Part shown: positions 51,739 to 60,609 of the stretch, piece after piece
Numbering within the stretch: the first letter of the stretch is position 1
Layout of the letters: the number at the start of each line of letters is the position of its first letter
Assembly (NCBI GenBank): GCA_947165895.1
Contig: CAMVCB010000003.1
Coordinates: 248,001 to 312,000, forward strand
Direction: 5' to 3'
Origin: an uncultured Treponema sp.
Lineage (GTDB): Bacteria > Spirochaetota > Spirochaetia > Treponematales > Treponemataceae
Length of the DNA: 64,000 bases
Program-made: the position numbers and the translations under genes
Notes under the pieces: model-generated
The model's database searches: none
What the model saw: only the letters and a program-made list of their open reading frames with translations
Told to the model about the DNA's origin: nothing

Positions 51739-53433
51739 CTAATCCTGCAATGCCTCGTAGCCTTCTTCGCCGGTACGAACCTTGATTACGTTCTGAACGT
51801 CGTAAACGAAGATCTTTCCGTCGCCGATGTGACCGGTGTAGAGAACTTCCTTAGCGGCAGTAACAACCAGCTCTACAGGAACTTCACTCACTACGATGTC
51901 AATCTTAATCTTTGGAAGAAGGGTCATTTCCATTTCAACACCGCGGTACTTCTGAACGTTTCCGTGCTGCTGACCACAGCCAAGAACGTTTGTTACTGTC
52001 ATACCTGTTACGTTGATATCATTCATTGCAGACTTAAGCTCGTCGAACTTGCTTGGTCGGGTGATAATTGTAACCATATGGAACTTAGCATCAGGGCGTG
52101 AAGTTGTCTTTGCAACCGGAACTGCCTTTTCTACCGGAATGTCGCCTGTTACCGCAGCAGCGCTCAATCCGCCAAGACCAGCCTGGCCTTCTGTCATAAC
52201 CTGTGGAGCCATAATAAAGCCTGCGTAACTTGAATCAATGCCGTGTTCAAGCTTATCAAGACCGATTACTTCTTCTTCGCGGCTTGCGCGGAGTCCATGG
52301 AACTTTTTAATCAGGCTGAATACGATAACCATACATACGGCTGTCCAGAGTACGATTGTGAACTCACCAAGAGCCTGAATTCCAAGATGATGGAATCCAC
52401 CGCCATAGAATACGCCGCTTTCAACATTGAAAAGACCGTCGCTCAAGGTTCCCCAAATACCGTTTGCAAGGTGAACTGCAACGGCACCAACCGGGTCATC
52501 GATATGAAGCTTAACATCAAGTCCTTCAACAACAATTACTACTATAATACCGGCAACAATACCGATGATAGTTGCACCAAGAGCATCAACTGTAGCACAG
52601 GTTGGAGTAATTGCAACAAGACCCGCAAGAGAAGCGTTCAAAGTCATAGAAACATCAGGCTTACCGTTCTTAATCCATGTGAAAATCATTGTTGTAACAG
52701 CAGCTACTGCAGGAGCGATTGTTGTTGTAGTAAATACAGCAGCCAGTCCGCCTACACCAAGAAGCTGAGTACATGCAGCACCGTTGAATCCGTACCAGCC
52801 GAACCAGAGGATAAAGGTTCCAAGAGCACCCAGAGTCAGAGAGTGACCAGGAATAGCGTGAACCTTTGTTACCTTACCCTTCTTGTCATAATCATACTTT
52901 CCGATGCGGGGCCCCAGGAAAATTGCACCAATCAATGCTGCAGTTCCTCCAACCGAGTGAATGGCTGCCCCTCCTGCAAAGTCAACAAATCCAAGCTGGG
53001 CAAGCCAGCCCTGAGAGTTCCATACCCATCCGGCTTCAATAGGATAAACTACAGCGCTGATAACTGCCGAATAAATGCAGTATGCAGAAAACTTTGTACG
53101 CTCAGCCATTGAACCCGAAACGATTGTTGCGGCTGTTGCGCAGAATACAAGGTTGAAAACGAAGGCCGACCAGTCATTTTCTGCAAAATTTGTAAAGAGC
53201 TGTAAATCAGGTTTACCAATAAAGCCGAAGAAATAATTTTCACTCATCATCAAACAGAAACCAAGAAGCATAAACATCGGAGTACCAATACAGAAATCCA
53301 TAAGGTTTTTCATGATGATATTTCCGGCATTTTTTGCCCTTGTAAATCCAGTTTCTACCATTGCAAAGCCGCATTGCATAAAAAATACAAGTGCCGCACC
53401 AATCAGGAACCACACGCTCCAAACTTCACTCAT
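51739..53433 (-). CDS. amt: Ammonium transporter fused to a P-II (GlnK-like) domain
   Basis: The protein has 564 residues. The first ~410 form an Amt channel of 11 helices, including the twin-His segments AIHSVGGTAALIGA and VAVHLANGIWGTLSDG. After a short linker, a complete P-II domain starts near 455 (KFHMVTIITRPSKFDEL). It has a T-loop (CGQQHGNVQKYRGVEME), KIKIDIVV and B-loop TGHIGDGKIFV. The T-loop Tyr that is uridylylated in enteric P-II (Y51) is Met here, so control is probably by ATP/ADP and 2-oxoglutarate rather than by GlnD. The fusion places the channel plug in cis. AGGAGG lies five bases before ATG 53433. The leader contains two terminators. Confidence 0.93.
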   Translation of the reverse strand: MSEVWSVWFLIGAALVFFMQCGFAMVETGFTRAKNAGNIIMKNLMDFCIGTPMFMLLGFCLMMSENYFFGFIGKPDLQLFTNFAENDWSAFVFNLVFCATAATIVSGSMAERTKFSAYCIYSAVISAVVYPIEAGWVWNSQGWLAQLGFVDFAGGAAIHSVGGTAALIGAIFLGPRIGKYDYDKKGKVTKVHAIPGHSLTLGALGTFILWFGWYGFNGAACTQLLGVGGLAAVFTTTTIAPAVAAVTTMIFTWIKNGKPDVSMTLNASLAGLVAITPTCATVDALGATIIGIVAGIIVVIVVEGLDVKLHIDDPVGAVAVHLANGIWGTLSDGLFNVESGVFYGGGFHHLGIQALGEFTIVLWTAVCMVIVFSLIKKFHGLRASREEEVIGLDKLEHGIDSSYAGFIMAPQVMTEGQAGLGGLSAAAVTGDIPVEKAVPVAKTTSRPDAKFHMVTIITRPSKFDELKSAMNDINVTGMTVTNVLGCGQQHGNVQKYRGVEMEMTLLPKIKIDIVVSEVPVELVVTAAKEVLYTGHIGDGKIFVYDVQNVIKVRTGEEGYEALQD

Positions 53434-53470
53434 AAGTACCTCCTGTGTAAGCGGGCCGGTCAAAACCCGC

Positions 53471-53534
53471 TAAAAAAATAGGCGACAAAGTCAGACACTG
53501 TACTGCGCATATACACATGCCCGACTTCATCGCC
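53471..53534 (-). promoter_or_regulatory. Second leader terminator before amt-PII
   Basis: On the minus strand 53534-53517 pairs with 53498-53481 over 18 positions, including several G-T pairs, and is followed by TATTTTTTTA. It lies about 40 bases before the ATG and after the first leader terminator. Confidence 0.75.
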
Positions 53535-53544
53535 GATTTGTAAA

Positions 53545-53580
53545 TAAAAAAAGGTCGCCAAGGGTATCCCTTTGCGACCT
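53545..53580 (-). promoter_or_regulatory. First leader terminator before amt-PII
   Basis: AGGTCGC (53580-53574) pairs with GCGACCT (53558-53552), with an inner AAGGG/CCCTT stem, and is followed by seven T and ATTT on the minus strand. The stem begins about 14 bases after the predicted transcription start. Confidence 0.82.
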
Positions 53581-53600
53581 CGTTGTCTTATATGTTTGTT

Positions 53601-53629
53601 TTTATAATGAAATAAAAATAAAAGGTCAA
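53601..53629 (-). promoter_or_regulatory. Promoter of amt-PII
   Basis: TTGACC (53629-53624), 17 bases and TATAAA (53606-53601) on the minus strand; expected start near 53594. Confidence 0.68.
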
Positions 53630-53664
53630 TATAAATTTTAATCTATTCTGCTCCGTATATAATT

Positions 53665-53683
53665 TTTGTGCAATATGCACAAA
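53665..53683. promoter_or_regulatory. Palindromic operator candidate between amt and the aminotransferase
   Basis: TTTGTGCA-N3-TGCACAAA is a perfect 8-base inverted repeat, and one more half-site TGCACAAA follows at 53708-53715. It lies upstream of the amt -35 box, in the divergent region shared with the aminotransferase. The binding protein is unknown. Confidence 0.5.
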
Positions 53684-53834
53684 TTAAGGCAAAATAACTT
53701 TTATAAATGCACAAATCAAAATAAAAAATGATATAAAAAGCCAAAAAATTTTTTCCCTTCATATTGCAAGTCAAAATCATTTGCAATAGAAAAAGGCAAT
53801 ATTGATGCGGAAGACCGCAAATCTGGAGGAAAAA

Positions 53835-55163
53835 ATGACTGGAAAAGAGATTAGCGAAATGCAGACAAAGTATGTTTTACAAAGCTGGAGCAAACAAAAG
53901 GGACTTAATCCGACACCTGTTGCCCGCTGCGAAGGAATTTACATCTATGATACTGAGGGTAAACGTTACGCCGATATGTCTTCTGAGCAGGTAAATATGA
54001 ATGCCGGCTACGCAAATAAAGAAATGACAGAAGCTATTAAGGCTCAGCTGGATTCTTACGCCTATATTCAGGGTTCATTTGCTTCTGAACCGAGGGCAAA
54101 ACTTGCAAAATCAATTGTAGACCGGCTTCCAGACTGCTTTGGAAAGGTTTTCTTTACAAACGGCGGTGCAGATGCCAACGAAAACGCAATCAAAATTGCC
54201 AGAATGTACACAGGTCGATTTAAAGTTATGAGCCGTTATCGTTCTTACCATGGTTCAACCTTTGGTGCAGGAAATCTTACCGGCGAACCACGACATTTTG
54301 CACTTGAACCAGCAATTCCCGGCTTTATCCACTTTTTTGATCCTTATCTTTACCAGGAAAAGCTTAAGTTCTCAAGCGAAGAAGAAGCAACAGAATACTA
54401 CATCCGCCAGCTGCGTAACCAGGTGATTTACGAAGGCGGAGACAGAGTTGCTGCAATCGTCTGCGAAACAATCACCGGTTCAAACGGAGTAATCATTCCG
54501 CCAAAAGGCTACCTCAAGGGAGTGCGCAAGGTCTGCGATGAATTCGGCATTATGATGATCTGCGATGAAGTAATGGCTGGCTGGTACAGGACAGGAAAAA
54601 TGTTTGCCTTTATGAACTTTGACGTTGTACCTGATATCATCACCTTTGCTAAGGGTGTAAACTCAGGCTACATTCCGCTGGGAGGCTGTATTGTAAAAAA
54701 AGAAATCGCTGCTTTCTTTGATGACAATTATCTTTCCTGCGGCTTAACCTACTCTGGCCATCCTCTTGCCTGTGCGGCCGGAGTTGCCTGCCAGGAATTC
54801 TATCTTAAAAATGATATTGAAGGCCACGTTCAGAAGGTGGGCAGGCATCTTGGCGAAATTCTTGAAAGACTTAAGGCAAAACATGCCAGTGTAGGAGACG
54901 TACGTTATATCGGTTTGTTCAGTGCTCTTGAGCTTGTTAAAGACAAGATCAGCCGGGAACCTCTTGTTCCATGGGGACAGGATCCTGAAAATCTTATGGG
55001 CTTTGTAACAAAAGAGCTTAAAACCCGCGGTTTTGTTACCTACACCCACGAAAACTGCATAATGGTTGCCCCTCCTCTAATCATCACAGAAGAACAGCTT
55101 GATGAGGAAATGGCAAAACTTGATGATGTTCTTACTTTGCTGGAGGAAAAAATTGGCCTGTAA
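53835..55163 (+). CDS. Class III PLP aminotransferase (omega-amino-acid type)
   Basis: The protein has 442 residues. The fold-type I class III motifs are present: FFTNGGADANENAIKIAR near 105, YRSYHGSTFGAG, the Asp-containing MMICDEVMAGWYRTG near 250, and the PLP Lys in IITFAKGVNSGYIPLGG near 282. Family members act on taurine, beta-alanine, GABA or acetylornithine with pyruvate or 2-oxoglutarate. The next gene encodes an Fe-ADH and overlaps it, which favours an omega-amino acid converted to an aldehyde and then reduced to an alcohol. ATG 53835 has GGAGG five bases upstream. The substrate cannot be decided from sequence. Confidence 0.88.
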   Translation: MTGKEISEMQTKYVLQSWSKQKGLNPTPVARCEGIYIYDTEGKRYADMSSEQVNMNAGYANKEMTEAIKAQLDSYAYIQGSFASEPRAKLAKSIVDRLPDCFGKVFFTNGGADANENAIKIARMYTGRFKVMSRYRSYHGSTFGAGNLTGEPRHFALEPAIPGFIHFFDPYLYQEKLKFSSEEEATEYYIRQLRNQVIYEGGDRVAAIVCETITGSNGVIIPPKGYLKGVRKVCDEFGIMMICDEVMAGWYRTGKMFAFMNFDVVPDIITFAKGVNSGYIPLGGCIVKKEIAAFFDDNYLSCGLTYSGHPLACAAGVACQEFYLKNDIEGHVQKVGRHLGEILERLKAKHASVGDVRYIGLFSALELVKDKISREPLVPWGQDPENLMGFVTKELKTRGFVTYTHENCIMVAPPLIITEEQLDEEMAKLDDVLTLLEEKIGL

Positions 55164-56265
55164 TCTTACTATGCCCGGCCGGACTATTGTCGGGGAAGGA
55201 GCTTTTGATTCAGCTCTTCCTTTTATTAAGGAAATGGGAAAAAAAGCCCTTATAATCACCGGAAAAATCATCACAAAGACAGGACTTGCTGAAGAAATTT
55301 CTGAAAAACTTTCGGCAAAAGGCATAAAATCTGCGCTTTTTAATGATTTGCCCGGCGAACCCGATGATAAGATGATTGAAAATGCTTATACCGCCTATCT
55401 CCGTGAAAAATGTGATTTTATAATTGGGCTGGGAGGTGGAAGTCCCCTTGATACGGCAAAAGCAGTAAAAGAAAAGTGTGATTATCTTCCTCCACTGGTT
55501 CTGATTCCTACGACGGCAGGAACCGGCTCGGAAGCAACAAAATTCTATGTTTACACAGATACAAAAACTGATGCGAAGCTTTTGATGAAAAGTGATCTGC
55601 TTCTGCCCCAGCTTGCAATTATTGATTATAAATACACATTTTCTGCGCCCGTGGGAATAACGGTTGCAACAGGAATGGATGCTTTGACTCACGCAATTGA
55701 GGCCTACACCTCAAAAAAAGCAAATCCGTTAACTGACCTTTACTGCCTTGATGCAATCGAAAGGATTTTCAAAAACCTTCCTCTTGCAGCCAAAGACGGC
55801 TCCAACCGGGAGGCCAGGGAATCCCTTGCCCTGGCAGCTTACGAGGCAGGAATTGCAATCAACAATTCTTCAGTTACCCTTGTTCACGGAATGAGCCGGC
55901 CGATTGGGGCCCTTTTCCATGTTGCCCACGGAATTTCAAATGCCATGCTGATAACAGAATGCCTTCGCTTTGCTCTGGACGGAGCCGTGGCCCGCTTTGC
56001 TGACATCGCAAGGAAAATCGGAGCGGCATCTCTGTCTGATTCTGATGAAAATGCGGCAGAAAATTTCATCACCACCCTGGAGGAATTTACAAAAGCACTT
56101 GAAATTCCAACCCTGCGCCAGTATGGCATCAATCTTTCAGACTTTGAAAAGTATGAGCCAAAAATGGCAAAGGATGCCCTTGCTTCAGGCAGCCCGGCAA
56201 ACACAAGGAAGGAAGTTTCTGAAACAGATATTTTGAAAATCTACAGAATTCTTCGGGAGAAATAA
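55153..56265 (+). CDS. Iron-containing alcohol dehydrogenase / aldehyde reductase
   Basis: The protein has 370 residues with a TTG start at 55153, chosen because GGAGG lies exactly six bases upstream; the next ATG is at 55171. All functional motifs are intact: GLGGGSPLDTAKAV for NAD(P), PTTAGTGSEAT, and metal ligands in GMDALTHAIEAY (Asp, His) and in HGMSRPIGALFHVAHG (two His). It overlaps the aminotransferase end by 11 bases, so the two are translationally coupled. Likely role: reduction of the semialdehyde made by the transaminase (for example sulfoacetaldehyde, malonate semialdehyde or succinate semialdehyde) to the alcohol, which disposes of electrons. Confidence 0.88.
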   Translation: MACNLTMPGRTIVGEGAFDSALPFIKEMGKKALIITGKIITKTGLAEEISEKLSAKGIKSALFNDLPGEPDDKMIENAYTAYLREKCDFIIGLGGGSPLDTAKAVKEKCDYLPPLVLIPTTAGTGSEATKFYVYTDTKTDAKLLMKSDLLLPQLAIIDYKYTFSAPVGITVATGMDALTHAIEAYTSKKANPLTDLYCLDAIERIFKNLPLAAKDGSNREARESLALAAYEAGIAINNSSVTLVHGMSRPIGALFHVAHGISNAMLITECLRFALDGAVARFADIARKIGAASLSDSDENAAENFITTLEEFTKALEIPTLRQYGINLSDFEKYEPKMAKDALASGSPANTRKEVSETDILKIYRILREK

Positions 56266-56282
56266 AAATTGTGTACGTCACT

Positions 56283-57173
56283 CTAGTTGTCAGAAATCTC
56301 AGAGGCCGAACTCAGTTTTTCAACTACTTTTTGAGCCGTGGAAGTTTGTGCTAATCCATCTTGACTTGTTTCTTTTAAGCAGGGTGGAATTAGATTTCCG
56401 ATACGGCCCATAGTTTCAAAAACTTCATCGGCAGGGATTGCACTTTTGATTCCTGCCATTGCCATCTGGCTTGCAATAATTGCATTTACCGCACCAGAAA
56501 CATTTCTTTTTATACATGGAATTTCAACCAATCCAGCAACCGGGTCGCAAGTAAGCCCAAGCATATTTTTTAGAGCAAGGGCACAAGAATCGGCAATCTG
56601 TTCGTTTGTCCCACCTTCTAGAAAAGTTAATGCCCCCGCTGCCATACTGCTTGCTGAACCAATTTCTGCCTGGCATCCACCTTCTGCTCCCGAAATGCTT
56701 GCTGTATTTGCAATTACCTGACCAATTCCTGCCGCAACAAACAAAGCCTGAACAATTTTTTCCACCACTACGGATTTCTTTTCATAATATGTAAGCAAAA
56801 CTGCCGGAATTACACCGCAAGAGCCAGCTGTAGGTGCTGCAACAATTCTTTTCATACAAGCATTGGATTCTGCCATTTTTACAGCTTTTTCCATTACCAT
56901 TGTAAGAAAATCTCCAATCAATCTGTTATCCTGCTGACGGAATTTTTCTAATTTTGCACCATCTCCGCCGCTCAAACCACTTTGAGAACGTAAATCTGCG
57001 GAATAATCTTTATCGGCTTGAATCATTGCATCGAACATTGCCTTCATGCGGTCAAAAGATTCTTCGTAAGTTGTGTTTCGTTCAAGTAAATCATCTTCCA
57101 GAATTATCTGCCAGAAAGGAAGGCCTCGGTCATCAGAGATTTTTACTATTTCAGAAAGCTTACTAAATGCCAT
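56283..57173 (-). CDS. sdaAA: L-serine dehydratase, Fe-S dependent, alpha subunit
   Basis: The protein has 296 residues and belongs to the SDH_alpha family with the cluster-binding Cys segments AAPTAGSCGVIPAVL, LGLTCDPVAGLVEIPCIKRN and a Cys near the C-terminus (LIPPCLKET). With the beta subunit it converts L-serine to pyruvate and ammonia through an oxygen-sensitive [4Fe-4S] cluster, fitting an anaerobe. ATG 57173 lies inside the end of sdaAB (11-base overlap). It is the last gene of the operon that begins beyond the right edge of the window. Confidence 0.92.
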   Translation of the reverse strand: MAFSKLSEIVKISDDRGLPFWQIILEDDLLERNTTYEESFDRMKAMFDAMIQADKDYSADLRSQSGLSGGDGAKLEKFRQQDNRLIGDFLTMVMEKAVKMAESNACMKRIVAAPTAGSCGVIPAVLLTYYEKKSVVVEKIVQALFVAAGIGQVIANTASISGAEGGCQAEIGSASSMAAGALTFLEGGTNEQIADSCALALKNMLGLTCDPVAGLVEIPCIKRNVSGAVNAIIASQMAMAGIKSAIPADEVFETMGRIGNLIPPCLKETSQDGLAQTSTAQKVVEKLSSASEISDN

Positions 57174-57843
57174 AATTACCACATCCCTTCAAACTATAAT
57201 AAGTCACTTTATTTACGCCTTCTAATTTTGAAAGCCAGACAAGCGCATTCTGAGGAATTTCCTGATCAAGCTCTAAAACCATAACCGCCTCGCCACCACG
57301 ACTTGCCCTGTAGAGCTGCATTGTAGCAATATTTACGCTTTTGTGCGAAAGCATGCTGGTAACTTCTGCAACATGCCCGGGTTGGTCTTTATTATGAACA
57401 ATCAAAGTTGGATTATCGCCCGAAAAATTTGCACTCAAACCGTCAATATTTGCAATGTTGATTACAGAACCTCCAACCGATTCCCCAATAATTTCTAAGT
57501 GGCGCCCGTTTTTTCCTGTAAGATTTAACTGAACTGAGTTTGGATGATAATTTTTTAAGTTAGCTTTTCCAAAAACAAGTTCAATTCCTTTGCTGCGGGC
57601 AATTTCAAAGCTTTGAGGAATTCTTTTGTCATCCTGAGTCATTCCAAGAAGCCCCGCAACAAGTGCAAAATTAGTTCCATGTCCTTTTCCTGTTGCAAGA
57701 AATGAACCGTAAAGAAGGATTTCTGCTTTTTTTACAGGTTGGCCGAGTAATTTTTGCGAAACATAACCAATTTTTACAGCACCTGCAGTATGTGAACTGG
57801 AAGGTCCAACCATCACAGGTCCGATAATATCAAAAATGTTCAT
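57163..57843 (-). CDS. sdaAB: L-serine dehydratase, Fe-S dependent, beta subunit
   Basis: The protein has 226 residues. It begins IFDIIGPVMVGPSSSHTAGA, the SDH_beta signature, and ends with an ACT regulatory domain (TLIVHNKDQPGHVAEVTSML and following). The start codon follows the alr stop after one base, with AAAGG upstream, and the end overlaps sdaAA. Confidence 0.93.
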   Translation of the reverse strand: MNIFDIIGPVMVGPSSSHTAGAVKIGYVSQKLLGQPVKKAEILLYGSFLATGKGHGTNFALVAGLLGMTQDDKRIPQSFEIARSKGIELVFGKANLKNYHPNSVQLNLTGKNGRHLEIIGESVGGSVINIANIDGLSANFSGDNPTLIVHNKDQPGHVAEVTSMLSHKSVNIATMQLYRASRGGEAVMVLELDQEIPQNALVWLSKLEGVNKVTYYSLKGCGNYGI

Positions 57844-57844
57844 T

Positions 57845-58972
57845 TCAAGCCTTTGTCCACGTATATTTTCTTTCTACACGACCAGAAATATTGCAGACAA
57901 TTTCGTAACCGATTGTGCCGATTTTGTTTGCCATGTCATCAGCCGTAATAACTTCTTTTCCATCCTGACCGATTAGTGTTACTTTTGTGCCCATTTTTAC
58001 ATCAGGAATGTCTGTAACATCAGCCATAAACTGATCCATACAGATGCGTCCAATCAGTGGCGCCTTTTTTCCATTAATCAAAACATAAAATTTATTGGAA
58101 AGCAGACGGTTATAGCCATCAGCATATCCGGCGCAGACTGTTGCAACCTGCATTTCTCTTGCAGCAGTAAAAGTTCTTCCATAACCGATTGTTTCACCCG
58201 GATGAACGTTTTTAACCATAGAAACAAGGCTGTACCAGCTGAGGGCGGGTTTAATCCCTTTCGGAAGGGTGTTCAAATATGAAGGCTTTAATCCGTACAG
58301 GATGATTCCAAGGCGGGCAAAACGTGATTTAGAGCATGTCGTCCATAAGCCGCCGGCAGAATTGAGACAGTGAACATAAGGAAGATTAAGGTCTGAAAGT
58401 CTGTCTGCCACTGCTTCAAATTTTTCAATCTGTCTGTTTGTAAAAATTATTGCTTCCAGACTGTCTGTGTCCGCAACGCAAAGATGAGTAAAAATCCCCT
58501 GAACAGAAAGTTTTTTGATATAAGAGCGGATAATCTTTTCGCAAAAAGCCGGATTATCAGCATCCAGACCTATTCTGTTCATTCCGGTATCAAGGGCAAA
58601 GACCGCTTTTATTCTGTTTCCAAACTTACTCAGCATTTTTGCGTGATTTTCATCTACCACCGCCTGAGTAATATCATATTCAATTAAAGATTGAGCCTGC
58701 CTAATCGGAGTATAGCCTAAAACAAAAATCTGACCTTTAATTCCGCCTGTTCTCAGCTTTACCGCTTCATCAAGAGTTGCAACTGCAAAATCACTTACAC
58801 CTTCCTTCTGCAGAATTTCGGCAATTTCAATATCACCGTGACCGTAGGCATCAGCTTTTACGACAGCCATCACCTTAGTCTGGGCTGGCAGATTATTTTT
58901 ATAAATCCGGTAATTTTCGACAATTTGAGCAAGATTTATTTCTGCCCAGCAGCGTTTATCAGTAACAAGCAT
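57845..58972 (-). CDS. alr: Alanine racemase
   Basis: The protein has 375 residues. The fold-type III PLP motif is VMAVVKADAYGHGDIEIA near 35-52, where the Lys binds PLP. The catalytic Tyr lies near 260 in NVHPGETIGYGRTF. It interconverts L- and D-alanine for peptidoglycan; in this operon it could also feed D-alanine to the D-amino-acid transaminase. ATG 58972 has AGGAGG five bases upstream; the in-frame GTG five codons earlier does not. Confidence 0.93.
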   Translation of the reverse strand: MLVTDKRCWAEINLAQIVENYRIYKNNLPAQTKVMAVVKADAYGHGDIEIAEILQKEGVSDFAVATLDEAVKLRTGGIKGQIFVLGYTPIRQAQSLIEYDITQAVVDENHAKMLSKFGNRIKAVFALDTGMNRIGLDADNPAFCEKIIRSYIKKLSVQGIFTHLCVADTDSLEAIIFTNRQIEKFEAVADRLSDLNLPYVHCLNSAGGLWTTCSKSRFARLGIILYGLKPSYLNTLPKGIKPALSWYSLVSMVKNVHPGETIGYGRTFTAAREMQVATVCAGYADGYNRLLSNKFYVLINGKKAPLIGRICMDQFMADVTDIPDVKMGTKVTLIGQDGKEVITADDMANKIGTIGYEIVCNISGRVERKYTWTKA

Positions 58973-58997
58973 AGAATCCTCCTGCACAAGGTTATTT

Positions 58998-59750
58998 TTA
59001 CATGGCTTCGATTTTTATATTCTCCTGAATCAGGCGTTCGCGGATAAGTTTTACGAAGTTTAATGCCTTTGGATTGTCACCATGAACACAAATAGAATCC
59101 GGTTTGATTTCTATTTCCTTACCGGTAATAGCCTGCACCTTTCCAAGCTTTATCATTTTGATTACCCGCTTAATTACTTCATTTTCGTCAGCAATTACAG
59201 CACCAGGCTTTGTTCTGGCAACAAGAGAGCCGTCTTCTTCGTAAGCCCGGTCTGCAAAAACTTCGGCTGCACATTTTAAACCGGTTTCCCTGCCAGCCTT
59301 CAAAAGCTGACTTCCGCTCAATCCCAGAAGAATAAGTGAATCATCAACTTCGGCAATTCCTTCCGCGATTGCAAGGGCAAGCTTGATATCCTTTGCCGCC
59401 ATATTGTACATCGCGCCATGTGGCTTTACATGGTTCATTTTTACGCCCTTTGCCTTACAGAAGGCCGCCAGCGCCCCCACCTGATACATAACCATAGCCT
59501 TTAATTCGCCAGTGGAAACATTCATGTTGCGGCGGCCGAAGCCAACCAGATCAGGAAACCCCGGGTGAGCACCGACTTGAACTCCATTTTCTTTTGCAAG
59601 CACGACAGTTTTTTCCATTACAAGGGGATCTGAAGCATGAAAACCACAGGCAATATTTGCGGAGGAGATATATTTTATAACTTCCTCATCCATCCCGATT
59701 TTATAATTTCCAAAACTTTCGCCTAAATCACAATTCAAATCAATTTTCAT
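58998..59750 (-). CDS. pxpA: 5-oxoprolinase subunit A (LamB/YcsF family)
   Basis: The protein has 250 residues and starts [19 protein letters not shown], the clear LamB/YcsF signature, with [28 protein letters not shown] and [10 protein letters not shown]. With PxpB and PxpC it forms the prokaryotic ATP-dependent 5-oxoprolinase that opens 5-oxo-L-proline to L-glutamate. The start overlaps the stop of the preceding gene (ATGA). Confidence 0.94.
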   Translation of the reverse strand: MKIDLNCDLGESFGNYKIGMDEEVIKYISSANIACGFHASDPLVMEKTVVLAKENGVQVGAHPGFPDLVGFGRRNMNVSTGELKAMVMYQVGALAAFCKAKGVKMNHVKPHGAMYNMAAKDIKLALAIAEGIAEVDDSLILLGLSGSQLLKAGRETGLKCAAEVFADRAYEEDGSLVARTKPGAVIADENEVIKRVIKMIKLGKVQAITGKEIEIKPDSICVHGDNPKALNFVKLIRERLIQENIKIEAM

Positions 59751-60589
59751 ATAGCTGCTCCAAGAGAATCAATAATTTCTTTTTCTGTTTCCATTCCAAA
59801 ACCGTCCACGCTGACAATCTGTTGTTTTAGAACACCGTCCACACTACCCAAATCTACAGTTTTTTTGATAAAGGCCCTGGCATCCTCAAAAGTCATAAAA
59901 ACCTTCTGTCCGCTCAGCTTTTCAAGGTAAGCAATGATTGCGTAGGCGCCCCAGTTGGAAACTGTCGCAATCACAAGATTATCAACCGTTACGACGCAGG
60001 GCTTAAGAGAAAGTTTTTCTTCGATAATTTCTGCGACATTTCCCATCCCGATTTCGTTTCCACCGTCCCCTACCCCGATTGTAGGAACAATTCCAAGTGC
60101 TATGCGGAAAAATAAATCGGCAGCGGCAGTTTTTTCTGTAATGCTTACTCCCCTCATATTGGCATAATCCCGCTCAGTGTTTTCGCCGCAGCGTTCAATG
60201 CTGATTAAGCCCACCGGCGTAAAAGAGCCCAGAGTTTCCATGCACCAGTCCAGGTCGGCATCAAAAGGCATGTAAATCACCTCAACGCCTTCCCCGTCAA
60301 AAAAGCCTTTGCAATAATCATCAGTAAGGATTACCGGCCTAAAGCCCAGCTTTTTAAGTGCCTTTGCAAGAAAAACTGTTCCAACCGGGCCATCAGTTTC
60401 GGCAAAGCCTGCCACGTAAAAGCCGGTTGTCAAAAAAACTGTGCCCTTCTCCCAACTAAGAATTGTCCAGGCGGCAGATTCTGCGTAGCGGTCAGTTTTG
60501 TAACCGCGAAGAATATCCATGCCGCGACCGGAGTGATGCAAAACTATGTCTTCAATCGATTCTTTTTTCGCTTCCTCTTCATCTTTCAT
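59747..60589 (-). CDS. D-glutamate cyclase C-terminal-domain protein (DUF4392)
   Basis: The protein has 280 residues and matches the DUF4392 half of the mitochondrial D-glutamate cyclase DGLUCY. The key stretch is [19 protein letters not shown] near 165-183, plus [19 protein letters not shown]. In animals this domain is fused to a hydro-lyase-like (DUF1445) domain; here the other half is the separate gene at 61507. The reaction of the family is cyclisation of D-glutamate to 5-oxo-D-proline. It lies in the operon with pxpA (ATGA overlap). Confidence 0.85.
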   Translation of the reverse strand: MKDEEEAKKESIEDIVLHHSGRGMDILRGYKTDRYAESAAWTILSWEKGTVFLTTGFYVAGFAETDGPVGTVFLAKALKKLGFRPVILTDDYCKGFFDGEGVEVIYMPFDADLDWCMETLGSFTPVGLISIERCGENTERDYANMRGVSITEKTAAADLFFRIALGIVPTIGVGDGGNEIGMGNVAEIIEEKLSLKPCVVTVDNLVIATVSNWGAYAIIAYLEKLSGQKVFMTFEDARAFIKKTVDLGSVDGVLKQQIVSVDGFGMETEKEIIDSLGAAI

Positions 60590-60609
60590 AGGCTCCCCTC
60601 GCCGCAGGT

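Noticed and set aside
53480..53600. ANTAR-type or glutamine-riboswitch leader for amt
   Set aside because: I found no pair of hexaloop hairpins with the A1/G4 loop pattern and no known glutamine-riboswitch core; the attenuator remains unassigned.
53665..53683. NtrC or sigma-54 control of amt
   Set aside because: The palindrome halves are inverted relative to TGCAC-N-GTGCA and no GG-N10-GC promoter lies nearby.
56266..56282. Terminator between Fe-ADH and sdaAA
   Set aside because: The 17-base gap contains no stem or T run; any termination must lie inside the convergent genes.
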